Shown here: positions 18,562-27,168 of the stretch, piece after piece
Position numbering within the stretch: the stretch's first letter is position 1
How the letters are laid out: the number at the start of each line of letters is the position of its first letter
NCBI RefSeq assembly: GCF_002846495.1
Contig: NZ_PJNE01000001.1
Coordinates: forward strand, 3,100,001-3,164,000
Source of the DNA: Phycicoccus duodecadis
GTDB lineage: Bacteria; Actinomycetota; Actinomycetes; Actinomycetales; Dermatophilaceae
Reading direction: 5' to 3'
DNA length: 64,000 nt
Notes under the pieces: model-generated
What the model saw: only the letters and a program-made list of their open reading frames with translations
Told to the model about the DNA's origin: nothing
Database searches by the model: none
Program-made: the position numbers and the translations under genes

Positions 18562-21500
18562 ATGACGGTGGCTGCGCGCGCCGGCGGCCGCGAGAAGGCG
18601 CCGGAGGTGCCGACCGGGCGGCTGGTCCTCCAGCCCCCGCCCGAGATCACCCCGTCCGAGGGGGCCAGCGGCATGCTGATGCAGGCCGTCCCGATGCTGG
18701 GCTCGCTGGGCTCGATCGGCTTCGTAGCCCTCTCGCAGAGCGGGCCGCGCGCCTACTTCACGGCCGGGATGTTCCTCGTCGCCTCCGTCGGCTTCGTCCT
18801 CGCCAGCGGTCTGCGCCAGCGCCAGCAGCACGCGGCCGGGGTGCTGGCCGCCCGCCGCGAGTACCTCGCCTACCTGGCCGAGGTCCGCGAGACCATCCGG
18901 GACGCGGCCTCCCGCCAGCGCGAGGCCGCCCTCTGGGACTTCCCCGACCCCGCGGCCCTGCCCGTCATCGCGGCCGAGGGCAGCCGGGTGTGGGAGCGCC
19001 AGCCCTCCGACGCCGACTTCCTCCAGGTCCGGATGGGCACCACCGCCCAGCCGCTCTGCCTCGAGCTCGAGCCGCCCGAGACCGCGCCCCTGGCCCAGCT
19101 CGACCCGGTGGCCGCCTCGGGGCTGCACCGCCTGCTGTCGACCCACAGCGTCCAGCCCGGCCTGCCGGCCTCGGCCGCCCTGCGCGCCTGGCCGCGCATC
19201 GAGGTCACCGGCGACGCCGACCCCGCGCGTTCGCTGGCCCGCTCGGTCGTGCTCTCGGCCGCGATGCAGCACGCCCCCGAGGACCTCGTCATCGCCGCGC
19301 TCGTCTCGCGCGAGGCCCGCGCCGAGTGGGAGTGGCTCAAGTGGCTCCCGCACGCCCTCAGCCCCCGCGAGCGCGACGCCGTCGGGCCGGTGCGCCTGGT
19401 CGGCGAGTCGGTGCACGACCTGCTGCCGCTGCTGCCCCACGAGATCGTCGAACGCCCGCGCTTCGGCCCGTCCGACCGCCCGGCCCTGCCGCACGTCCTG
19501 CTGGTCGTCGACGGCGGCCACGTGCCGCCCGGCAACCCGGTCGTCACCGACGACGGCGTCCTCGGCGTCACCGTCATCGACCTGCCCGAGCAGTGGGGCG
19601 AGCTCGCAACGCCCACCACGCTGCGCCTGGCCGTGGGGGCGGTGACCGCGTCGGGGCCGCGGGCCGGCACCGCACCGCTCGAGATCATCAGCCTCGCGCG
19701 GGGGGTGGCGCACGGCGTGGCCGACCAGGTGTCGACCATCCGCGCCGAGGCGGCCGCCCGCCGCCTGGCCCCGCGCTACACCGCCGACGAGCCGGAGGCC
19801 CGCGACGCGCTGTCGGCCGCCACCGAGCTCGTCGACCTGCTCGGCACCGGCGACGTGCGCGACTTCGACGTCGAGACCGCGTGGCGCCCGCGCCTCCAGC
19901 GTGACCGGCTCCGGGTGCCCATCGGGGTCGACGAGTCGGGCCAGCCGGTCGCCCTCGACATCAAGGAGTCGGCCCAGCAGGGGATGGGCCCGCACGGGCT
20001 GGTCATCGGCGCCACGGGCTCGGGCAAGTCGGAGCTGCTGCGCACCCTGGTGCTGGCGCTCGCGATGACGCACTCGTCCGAGGCGCTGAACTTCGTGCTG
20101 GTCGACTTCAAGGGCGGGGCCACCTTCGCGGGGATGGCCGACCTGCCGCACGTCTCGGCCGTCATCACCAACCTCGGCCAGGAGCTCACGCTCGTCGAGC
20201 GCATGCAGGACGCCCTCCAGGGCGAGATGACCCGCCGCCAGGAGCTCCTGCGCGCGGCCGGCAACTTCGCCAACGTCACCGACTACGAGCGGGCGCGGGC
20301 GGCCGGCGCCGACCTCGAGCCGCTGCCGGCGCTGCTCATCGTGGCCGACGAGTTCTCCGAGCTGCTCGCCGCCAAGCCCGAGTTCGCCGACCTGTTCGTG
20401 GCCATCGGGCGCCTGGGCCGCTCGCTCTCGATGCACCTGCTGCTGTCGTCGCAGCGCCTGGAGGAGGGGCGACTGCGCGGGCTCGAGTCGCACCTGTCCT
20501 ACCGGATCGGCCTGCGGACCTTCTCGGCCGGCGAGTCGCGCACCGTCATCGGCGTCCCCGACGCCTACGAGCTGCCGCCGGTGCCGGGCCTGGGCTACCT
20601 CAAGCCCGACCAGACCACGCTCACCAAGTTCAAGGCCGCCTACGTGTCCGGGCCCCCGAAGGGCCGGCGCCGCCGCGGCGGCGTGGTCGAGGGCGGGGCC
20701 ACCGGCTCGGCCGAGATCCTGCCCTTCACGCTCGCCCCGGTCACGGCCGGGCGGCGCACCGCCGCCCCCGAGCCCACCCCCCAGGAGCGGCCCGAGAGGG
20801 GCGACGAGCGCGCGGTCTTCGACATCGCCGTCGAGCGGATGCGGGGCAAGGGGCGCCCCGCGCACCAGGTGTGGCTGCCGCCGCTCGACGTCCCCAACTC
20901 GATGGACCAGCTACTGCGCGACCTCGCGCCCGACCCCGAGCTGGGGCTGGTCAGCAAGGCCTGGCGGGCCCGCGGCGACTACGTGCTGCCGGTCGGCATC
21001 GTCGACCGCCCGCTCGAGCAGCGCCGCGAGCTGTTCGTGCTCTCGCTCGGCGGCGCGGCCGGCCACGTCGCCGTCGTCGGCGGCCCGCGCGCCGGGCGCA
21101 GCACCTTCGCGCGGACCGTCGTCGCGGCCATCGCGCTGACGACGACCCCGAAGGAGAGCCAGGTCTACGTGCTCGACTTCGGCGGCGGGACCTTCACGCC
21201 GCTGGCGAAGCTCGCCCACGTGGCCGGGGTGGCCAACCGCAGCGAGCCCGAGGTCGTGCGCCGTCTGGTCGCCGAGATCCGCGGCATCGTCGACGCCCGT
21301 GAGAGCTACTTCCGCGCCCAGGGCGTCGACTCCATCGAGACCTACCGGCGCCGCCGGGCCCAGGGCCTGGTCGACGACGGCTACGGCGACGTGTTCCTCG
21401 TGGTCGACGGCTGGCCCACGCTGCGTGCCGAGTTCGACGAGCTCGAGCAGCAGATCATGGAGCTCGCCGGCCGCGGCCTGACCTTCGGCGTGCACGTGGT

Positions 21501-22548
21501 CGTCACGACCTCGCGCTGGATGGACTTCCGCAACCAGATCCGCGACGTGCTCGGCACCCGCGTCGAGCTGCGGCTCGGCGACCCCACCGACTCCGAGGTC
21601 GACCGCAAGGTCGCGGCCAACGTCCCGAAGGGCCGGCCCGGGCGGGGCCTGACCATGGCCAGGCACCACTTCCTGGGTGCCGTCCCGCGCATCGACGACA
21701 GTGGCGCGGTCGACGACCTCGGCGACGGGGTCGAGGACCTGGTCGCCCGGGTCAACGCCGCCTGGACCGGCCCGCGAGGCCCGAAGCTGCGGCTGCTGCC
21801 CGAGGAGATCACCCTCGACGCCGTCCGCGAGCTGGCCGGCCCCGACGAGCGCCGCCTCCTGCTCGGCATCGACGAGGCGGCCCTGGCGCCGCTGGCCATC
21901 GACCTCGCCGAGGACCCGCACCTGTACCTGCTCGGCGACGGCGACAGCGGCAAGACCGGGTTCCTGCGCACGGTGGCCCACGAGATCGCCCGCCTGCACA
22001 CGCCGCAGGAGGCCAAGCTCTTCGTCGTCGACTACCGCCGCGGCCTGCTCGGCGAGCTGCCCGAGGGCCACGTCGGCGAGTACCTCACGACCCAGGAGCA
22101 GACGGTCGCGGCGGTCGAGGGCATCACCGAGTTCCTGCGGACCCGACTGCCCGGGCCCGACGTCACGCCCGAGCAGCTGCGCGCCCGCTCGTGGTGGTCC
22201 GGCGCCGAGGTGTTCTTCCTGGTCGACGACTACGACCTGGTGGTCACCTCGTCCGGGTCGCCGCTGCGCCCGCTGGTGCCGCTGCTCGCCCAGGCCGGCG
22301 ACGTGGGCCTGCACCTGGTCATCACACGGCGCGCCGGTGGCGCCTCCCGCGGGATGTTCGAGCCGGTGATGCAGTCGATCCGCGACCTCGGGGCGCCGGG
22401 CATCCTGCTGTCGGGCAACCCCGACGAGGGGATGCTCATCGGGCGGGTCAAGCCCTCGCAGCAGCCGCCCGGCCGGGCCCGGATCATCTCGCGCGACCTC
22501 GGCGACCAGGTGTTCCAGACGGCCTGGCAGCCGCCGCGCCTCGGCTGA
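18562..22548 (+). CDS. eccC: Type VII secretion ATPase EccC (FtsK/SpoIIIE family)
   Basis: A 1328-residue motor protein. Two N-terminal membrane segments (about residues 40-90) are followed by three FtsK/SpoIIIE ATPase domains with P-loops GATGSGKS (483-490), GGPRAGRST (840-848) and GDGDSGKT (1125-1132). EccC powers export and recognises the C-terminus of WXG100 substrates with its last ATPase. Walker B acids are visible in LIVADEFSE and FLVVDGW. The second P-loop has Arg where Lys is expected, so that domain may bind but not hydrolyse ATP. It is a single chain, unlike the split EccCa/EccCb of ESX-1. GGGGAGG precedes the ATG. Confidence 0.96.
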   Translation: MTVAARAGGREKAPEVPTGRLVLQPPPEITPSEGASGMLMQAVPMLGSLGSIGFVALSQSGPRAYFTAGMFLVASVGFVLASGLRQRQQHAAGVLAARREYLAYLAEVRETIRDAASRQREAALWDFPDPAALPVIAAEGSRVWERQPSDADFLQVRMGTTAQPLCLELEPPETAPLAQLDPVAASGLHRLLSTHSVQPGLPASAALRAWPRIEVTGDADPARSLARSVVLSAAMQHAPEDLVIAALVSREARAEWEWLKWLPHALSPRERDAVGPVRLVGESVHDLLPLLPHEIVERPRFGPSDRPALPHVLLVVDGGHVPPGNPVVTDDGVLGVTVIDLPEQWGELATPTTLRLAVGAVTASGPRAGTAPLEIISLARGVAHGVADQVSTIRAEAAARRLAPRYTADEPEARDALSAATELVDLLGTGDVRDFDVETAWRPRLQRDRLRVPIGVDESGQPVALDIKESAQQGMGPHGLVIGATGSGKSELLRTLVLALAMTHSSEALNFVLVDFKGGATFAGMADLPHVSAVITNLGQELTLVERMQDALQGEMTRRQELLRAAGNFANVTDYERARAAGADLEPLPALLIVADEFSELLAAKPEFADLFVAIGRLGRSLSMHLLLSSQRLEEGRLRGLESHLSYRIGLRTFSAGESRTVIGVPDAYELPPVPGLGYLKPDQTTLTKFKAAYVSGPPKGRRRRGGVVEGGATGSAEILPFTLAPVTAGRRTAAPEPTPQERPERGDERAVFDIAVERMRGKGRPAHQVWLPPLDVPNSMDQLLRDLAPDPELGLVSKAWRARGDYVLPVGIVDRPLEQRRELFVLSLGGAAGHVAVVGGPRAGRSTFARTVVAAIALTTTPKESQVYVLDFGGGTFTPLAKLAHVAGVANRSEPEVVRRLVAEIRGIVDARESYFRAQGVDSIETYRRRRAQGLVDDGYGDVFLVVDGWPTLRAEFDELEQQIMELAGRGLTFGVHVVVTTSRWMDFRNQIRDVLGTRVELRLGDPTDSEVDRKVAANVPKGRPGRGLTMARHHFLGAVPRIDDSGAVDDLGDGVEDLVARVNAAWTGPRGPKLRLLPEEITLDAVRELAGPDERRLLLGIDEAALAPLAIDLAEDPHLYLLGDGDSGKTGFLRTVAHEIARLHTPQEAKLFVVDYRRGLLGELPEGHVGEYLTTQEQTVAAVEGITEFLRTRLPGPDVTPEQLRARSWWSGAEVFFLVDDYDLVVTSSGSPLRPLVPLLAQAGDVGLHLVITRRAGGASRGMFEPVMQSIRDLGAPGILLSGNPDEGMLIGRVKPSQQPPGRARIISRDLGDQVFQTAWQPPRLG

Positions 22549-22551
22549 CCC

Positions 22552-22557
22552 TAGGCT
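22552..22557 (+). promoter_or_regulatory. -10 box TAGGCT for leaderless start at 22564
   Basis: TAGGCT is six bases upstream of the ATG of the acyltransferase gene and overlaps the region just after the eccC stop. The arrangement predicts a transcript beginning at or next to the start codon. Confidence 0.5.
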
Positions 22558-22563
22558 GGCGCC

Positions 22564-23316
22564 ATGGAGCCGTTCTACCGGAGCGTCATCGGGGCCGCGC
22601 GCACGCTGTTCTTCGCGCAGGGCACGAAGTTCACGATCGTCGGCGAGGAGAACGTGCCGCGGGTCGGGGGAGCGGTGATGGCGATCAACCACACCTCCTA
22701 CCTCGACTTCATGTACGCCGGGCTGCCCCCGCGCAAGCACGGGCGCTATGTGCGGTTCATGGCCAAGAAGTCCATCTTCGTGCACCCGGTGTCGGGCCCG
22801 ATGATGCGCGGCATGCGGCACATCCCGGTCGACCGGGCCAGCGGCGGGCAGGCGTTCAAGGACGCCATCCGGGCCCTGAAGGACGGCGAGATCGTCGGGG
22901 TCTTCCCCGAGGCCACCATGTCGCGCTCGTTCGAGCTGCGCGACTTCAAGCCCGGCGCCGTCAAGATGGCCCAGGTCGCCGGCGTGCCCATCCTGCCGAC
23001 GACGATCTGGGGCGGGCACCGGGTGTGGACCAAGGACCTGCCGAAGAACCGCGGTTTCGGGCGCATCCCGGTGTTCATCACCGTCGGCGAGCCCATCGTG
23101 GTGGGCCGGCGCGACGACGTGGCCGCGGCCACCGAGCGGGTCAAGGCGGCGATGCAGGCCCAGCTCGACGTGCAGCAGGCGGCCTACCCGCCGCTCACCG
23201 GCGACGACCGGCGCTGGCTGCCGGCCCGGCTCGGCGGCACCGCGCCCACGCTCGAGGAGGCCGAGGCCCAGGACCAGGCCGACATGCGCCGCACCCGCGA
23301 CAAGTTCACCGGCTGA
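22564..23316 (+). CDS. 1-acyl-sn-glycerol-3-phosphate acyltransferase family (PlsC-like)
   Basis: A 250-residue acyltransferase of the PlsC/LPLAT family that would transfer an acyl chain to a lysophospholipid at the membrane. The catalytic NHTSYLD (residues 42-48) is the NHxxxxD motif; the substrate motif reads FPEA where FPEG is usual; MRHIPVDR follows as third block. No long membrane segment is obvious. A -10 box six bases before the ATG suggests leaderless expression, separate from eccC. The C-terminal 40 residues are charged and helical. Exact substrate is unknown; another acyltransferase occurs near 52 kb. Confidence 0.9.
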   Translation: MEPFYRSVIGAARTLFFAQGTKFTIVGEENVPRVGGAVMAINHTSYLDFMYAGLPPRKHGRYVRFMAKKSIFVHPVSGPMMRGMRHIPVDRASGGQAFKDAIRALKDGEIVGVFPEATMSRSFELRDFKPGAVKMAQVAGVPILPTTIWGGHRVWTKDLPKNRGFGRIPVFITVGEPIVVGRRDDVAAATERVKAAMQAQLDVQQAAYPPLTGDDRRWLPARLGGTAPTLEEAEAQDQADMRRTRDKFTG

Positions 23317-23356
23317 GCGCGGTGCGCGGCGGGGCCGGCCCGGCGGGGGGTGTGCG

Positions 23357-24034
23357 GTGACCAACTCGCTGCGCGAGGACGCCCGGCTGCGCGCGACGCT
23401 CGACCGGCTGCACGCCGCGAGCGCGGCCCAGGAGGACGAGAACCGGCGCTGGCTGGCGGGCGAGGGTCGGGGGACCACGACCGGCAGCGAGGCGCGGCTC
23501 GAGGCCGGGCGCGCGTTCTGGGCCGACAAGTACGTGGCGCTGGACCGCGAGAAGGCCGAGCTCTGCTACCTGCTCTGCCGGATGCGGGGCGCCCGCCGGG
23601 TGGTCGAGGCCGGGACGTCGTACGGGGTGTCGACGCTGTACCTGGCGGCCGCCGTGCGCGACAACGGCGGCGGGGTGGTCGTCGGCACCGAGCGTGAGCC
23701 GGGCAAGGTGGCGCAGGCCCGGGCCAACCTCGAGGAGGCGGGCCTGGCCGACGTGGTCGACCTGCGCGAGGGCGACCTGCGCGAGACGCTGCGACCCGAC
23801 GACGGGCCGGTCGACCTGCTGTTGCTCGACATCTGGGTGCCGATGGTCGCGGCGACCCTCGCGCTCGTGGCGCCGCGGATCCCGGTGGGCGGCTTCCTCG
23901 TCGCCGACAACACGGTGGCCCGGCGCGAGGACTATGCGGCGCTGTTCGGGTTCCTCGACGACCCCGCGAACGGGTTCACCACGATGACCCTGCCGATGCC
24001 CGACGGGCTGGAGCTGGCGGTGCGCACCACCTGA
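23357..24034 (+). CDS. Class I SAM-dependent methyltransferase (O-methyltransferase-like)
   Basis: A 225-residue Rossmann-fold methyltransferase. The SAM-binding motif I is VVEAGTSYGVSTLYLA, motif II is VVGTEREPGKVAQA, and an acidic motif LLLLDIWVPM follows, similar to catechol-type O-methyltransferases. It also has an N-terminal helix region. Starts with GTG behind a G-rich stretch (GGGGGGTG). It follows plsC by 40 bases, so they may share a transcript. The substrate cannot be told from sequence. Confidence 0.85.
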   Translation: MTNSLREDARLRATLDRLHAASAAQEDENRRWLAGEGRGTTTGSEARLEAGRAFWADKYVALDREKAELCYLLCRMRGARRVVEAGTSYGVSTLYLAAAVRDNGGGVVVGTEREPGKVAQARANLEEAGLADVVDLREGDLRETLRPDDGPVDLLLLDIWVPMVAATLALVAPRIPVGGFLVADNTVARREDYAALFGFLDDPANGFTTMTLPMPDGLELAVRTT

Positions 24035-24040
24035 GCCGGG

Positions 24041-24088
24041 CGTCCCGGGTGGAGCGCCGACCCGGCTCGCCCCCACCCGGGCGGGACG
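24041..24088. terminator. Imperfect GC hairpin between convergent genes
   Basis: CGTCCCGGGTGG (24041-24052) can pair with CCACCCGGGCGGGACG (24073-24088), leaving a small bulge. It lies between the convergent methyltransferase and DUF4916 genes. Confidence 0.4.
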
Positions 24089-24095
24089 CGCGCCG

Positions 24096-24635
24096 TCAGA
24101 CGCTGTGGCCCAGGTGCGCCAGCGCCTGGCGCAGCAGCACTCCGTGGCCGCGGTCCATCTCGGCCTGGATGCCGGGGTCGAGCGCCTGCTGCGGGGTGAG
24201 CCAGGTGAGGTCGAGCGCGTCGTTCTGGGGGGCGCAGTCGCCGGCCACCGGTACGACGAACGCCAGCGACACCGCGTGCTGGCGGGGGTCGTGGAACGGG
24301 GTGACGCCCGGGGTCGGGAAGTACTCGGCCACGGTGAACGGCTGCGGGGCCACCGGCACGCGGGGCAGCGCCACCGGCCCGAGGTCCTTCTCGATGTGCC
24401 GCAGCAGCGCGTCGCGCACCCGCTCGTGGTGCAGCACCCGGCCCGACACCAGCTCGCGGCAGACCCGCCCGTCGGCGTCCAGGCGCAGCAGCACCCCGAC
24501 CGCGGTGACCTCCCCACGGTCGTCGACCCGCACCGGCACGGCGTCGACGTAGAGGATCGGCAGCTTCTCGCGCGCCGCGTCGAGCTCCTCCCGGCTCAGC
24601 CAGGCAGGGTCGCGGTCGAGCTCGAGGGGGTTCAT
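24096..24635 (-). CDS. DUF4916 family (Nudix-like) protein
   Basis: A 179-residue cytoplasmic protein recognised as DUF4916, a family related to Nudix hydrolases. The opening MNPLELDRDPAWLSREELDAAR and the internal HAVSLAFVVPVAGD are typical. The full Nudix box with its Glu-rich REExxEE core is not obvious, so hydrolase activity is uncertain. Its ATG overlaps the stop of the ECF S-component gene (ATGA), making it the last gene of the riboswitch-controlled vitamin B12 operon. It may process a cofactor-related nucleotide, but that is context only. Confidence 0.78.
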   Translation of the reverse strand: MNPLELDRDPAWLSREELDAAREKLPILYVDAVPVRVDDRGEVTAVGVLLRLDADGRVCRELVSGRVLHHERVRDALLRHIEKDLGPVALPRVPVAPQPFTVAEYFPTPGVTPFHDPRQHAVSLAFVVPVAGDCAPQNDALDLTWLTPQQALDPGIQAEMDRGHGVLLRQALAHLGHSV

Positions 24636-25525
24636 GGAGGCGATTGTGCCAAGTGCCCCGGGGCCGCCTCCGGGGGACGCGCCGCGGCCCGGGCATCCGG
24701 GGCGTCGTCGAAGCCCACCGGCGCGTCGAAGGCCGCGCGCCGGGCCGCCCGTCGCAGGGCCCCGAGCACCGGGCGGGCCGTGAGCGAGATGAGCACGACG
24801 TTGGTCACCGCCCGCCCGAGGTCCCAGCCGAGGCTGGTCGCCAGGCTGAACACGACGAACCGGTGCAGGTTCTCGAGCAGCGGCGCACCGGCCACGAACG
24901 ACAGACCGGTCGCCGCCCCGGTGGAGAACGGCCAGAACGACAGGTTCATCACCATCCCGTAGGCGAGCCCGGCCACCGCCCCGTAGCCGGCGAGCAGCGC
25001 GACCTCGCGCCGCCCTCGGGCCCGTGGCAGCAGCCCGGCGCCCCAGCCGACCCAGGCCGCCCCGAGCATCTGGAACGGCAGCCACGGCCCGACCCCGCCG
25101 GTGATGAGGGCCGACGCGAACAGAGTGACCGCGCCCTGGACGAACCCGAAGCCGGCCCCGAACACCCGCCCGCCCAGGACCAGCAGGAAGAACACCGTCT
25201 CGAGCCCGGCCGTACCGGCCCCGAGCGGGCGCAGCGCCGCACCGACCGCGGACAGCACGCCGAGCATGGCGACCGCCTTGACGTCCATCCCGCCCTCGGC
25301 GATCTCGGCCAGGACGACGGCGAGCAGCAGCGGCAGCACGAGCGCGAAGACCAGTGGCGCGTCGGCGGAGTGCGACAGCCCGGAGCCGGGGCTCACCAGC
25401 AGCGGCCATCCGAAGGCCACGACGCCGGCCAGGCTGACGAGCGCGACGGCCGCCGCCGAGCGCGGGCGCAGCGCGATGGCGGTGACCCGCTCGCCGGCCG
25501 TGGCCGCCGCCGCCCGGGGGCTCAC
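24632..25525 (-). CDS. ECF transporter S component (predicted cobalamin-specific)
   Basis: A 297-residue integral membrane protein with about eight hydrophobic segments, ending in a charged tail. It is encoded between the ECF ATPase and DUF4916 genes and overlaps both by four bases (GTGA and ATGA). S components bind the vitamin and are driven by the EcfT/EcfA module. The region LETVFFLLVLGGRVFGAGFG and SALITGGVGPWLPFQMLGAAW resembles S components of actinobacteria. Cobalamin specificity is inferred from the cobalamin riboswitch at the head of the operon and from the transcobalamin-like gene, not from residues. Confidence 0.82.
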   Translation of the reverse strand: MSPRAAAATAGERVTAIALRPRSAAAVALVSLAGVVAFGWPLLVSPGSGLSHSADAPLVFALVLPLLLAVVLAEIAEGGMDVKAVAMLGVLSAVGAALRPLGAGTAGLETVFFLLVLGGRVFGAGFGFVQGAVTLFASALITGGVGPWLPFQMLGAAWVGWGAGLLPRARGRREVALLAGYGAVAGLAYGMVMNLSFWPFSTGAATGLSFVAGAPLLENLHRFVVFSLATSLGWDLGRAVTNVVLISLTARPVLGALRRAARRAAFDAPVGFDDAPDARAAARPPEAAPGHLAQSPP

Positions 25526-27168
25526 GACCGCACCGGCGCGGGTGCGGCGTCGCGGACGTCGGCCACGGTGAGCCAGGGGCCGCCGAGCACCTTGGACACC
25601 TGCGGGGCGAACGCGGGGGAGGAGACCACGACGTCGGCCGTCGGCCCGTCGGCCACGACTTCGCCGGTGGCCATGACCACGACCCGGTCGGCGCACTCGG
25701 CGACGAACTCGACGTCGTGGGTCGAGACCACCACCGAACGACCCCGGGCGGCGAGGTCGCGCAGCGTGGTGCTGAGGACGGCCTTGGCGGTCGGGTCGAG
25801 GCCGCGGGTGGGCTCGTCGAGCAGCAGCACCGGCGGGTCGGCGGTGAGCTGGACCGCGAGGACCAGGGCGAGGCGCTGGCCCTCGGACAGGTCGCGGGGA
25901 TGACGGTCGGCCGGGATGCCGGGGGCCAGGCGTTCGAGCAGGCCGGCGCAGGTGCCCGCCGGGGCGCCGCTCTCGCGGTCGGACTGGGCGCACTCGCCGC
26001 CCACCGTGTCGAGGTAGAGCAGGTCGCCGGCGGTCTGCGGCACCAGCCCGACCCGGGCGCGGCGCGCGGCGGGGGAGAGCGACGCCGGGTCGACCGCCGT
26101 GCCGCCGGGCCCGATGACCTCGACCCGCCCGGCCGCGAGCCGCCCGCTGCCCTGGAGGGCCCACAGCAGCGAGGACTTGCCCGAGCCGTTGCGGCCCATC
26201 AGGGCGGTGACCTCGCCGGCGCGCAGCTCGAGGTCGACGCCCGCCACGGCGATGACGTCACCGGGATGGCGCACCACGGCGCCCGCGGCGCGCAGCACCG
26301 CCGGCCCGAGGGCCGGAGCATCCGGGGGTGCTCCGGCCGGCGAGCCGTGCAGGCGCTCGCGCAGGTCGCCCGCGGCGCGCCGGGCGTCGCGCACCGACAG
26401 CGGCAGTGGCGACCACCCGGCCCACCGGCCGAGCTCGACCACGGGCGGCGCGATGTCGCTGGTGAGCATGACCTCGGCCGGCAGCCCGTCGTGCACGGTG
26501 CCGCCCGGTGCGACGTGCACGACGCGGTCGGCGTGGTGCAGCACCCGCTCGACGCGGTGCTCGGCGACGACCACGGTGACCCCGAGGTCGTGCACCAGCC
26601 GGGTGATGGTGGCCAGCACCTCCTCGGCGCCGGTGGGGTCCAGGGCCGAGGTGGGCTCGTCGAGCAGGATGACGCTGGGGTGGGCGGTGAGCACCGACCC
26701 GATGGCCACGCGCTGCTGCTGCCCGCCCGAGAGCTCGCGCAGCGGCACCCCGCGCAGCTCGGGGATGCCGAGCAGGTCGAGGGTCTCCTCGACCCGCTTG
26801 CGCATGGTGGCGGTCGGCAGGCCGAGCTGCTCCATCCCGTAGGCGAGCTCCTCCTCGACGGTGTCGGTGACGAAGCCCGCCAGCGGGTCCTGGCCGACGA
26901 CGCCGACGACGTCCGCGAGGTCGCGGGGCCGGTGCGTGCGGGTGTCGCGGCCGGCCACCACGGCCCGGCCGCGCAGGGTGCCGCCGGTGAAGTGCGGGAC
27001 CCGCCCGCACATCACGCCGAGCAGGGTCGACTTGCCCGAGCCGGTGCGCCCGACGACCAGGGCCAGCTCGCCCTCCTCGACCACGAGGTCGACGTCGCGC
27101 AGCAAGGGGACCGAGCCGTCGGTGGGCACGACGCCGACGCCGGTGAGGACGATCGCGGGGTCAGCCAC
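25522..27168 (-). CDS. ECF transporter double ATPase (fused EcfA-EcfA)
   Basis: A 548-residue protein with two complete ABC ATPase domains in one chain. The first has Walker A GRTGSGKST (about residues 38-46), signature ELSGGQQQR and Walker B VILLDEPTSALDP. The second has GRNGSGKSS, a less usual signature DLSEGQRLA, and VLLLDEPTRGLDP. In many ECF transporters the two ATPases are separate proteins; here they are fused. It powers vitamin import with EcfT and the S component. GTG at 27168 overlaps the ecfT stop by eight bases. Confidence 0.93.
   Translation of the reverse strand: MADPAIVLTGVGVVPTDGSVPLLRDVDLVVEEGELALVVGRTGSGKSTLLGVMCGRVPHFTGGTLRGRAVVAGRDTRTHRPRDLADVVGVVGQDPLAGFVTDTVEEELAYGMEQLGLPTATMRKRVEETLDLLGIPELRGVPLRELSGGQQQRVAIGSVLTAHPSVILLDEPTSALDPTGAEEVLATITRLVHDLGVTVVVAEHRVERVLHHADRVVHVAPGGTVHDGLPAEVMLTSDIAPPVVELGRWAGWSPLPLSVRDARRAAGDLRERLHGSPAGAPPDAPALGPAVLRAAGAVVRHPGDVIAVAGVDLELRAGEVTALMGRNGSGKSSLLWALQGSGRLAAGRVEVIGPGGTAVDPASLSPAARRARVGLVPQTAGDLLYLDTVGGECAQSDRESGAPAGTCAGLLERLAPGIPADRHPRDLSEGQRLALVLAVQLTADPPVLLLDEPTRGLDPTAKAVLSTTLRDLAARGRSVVVSTHDVEFVAECADRVVVMATGEVVADGPTADVVVSSPAFAPQVSKVLGGPWLTVADVRDAAPAPVRS

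Noticed and set aside
18046-23529. Long open frames antisense to eccC and the acyltransferase
   Set aside because: They mirror the codon structure of the real genes and contain no recognisable domain.
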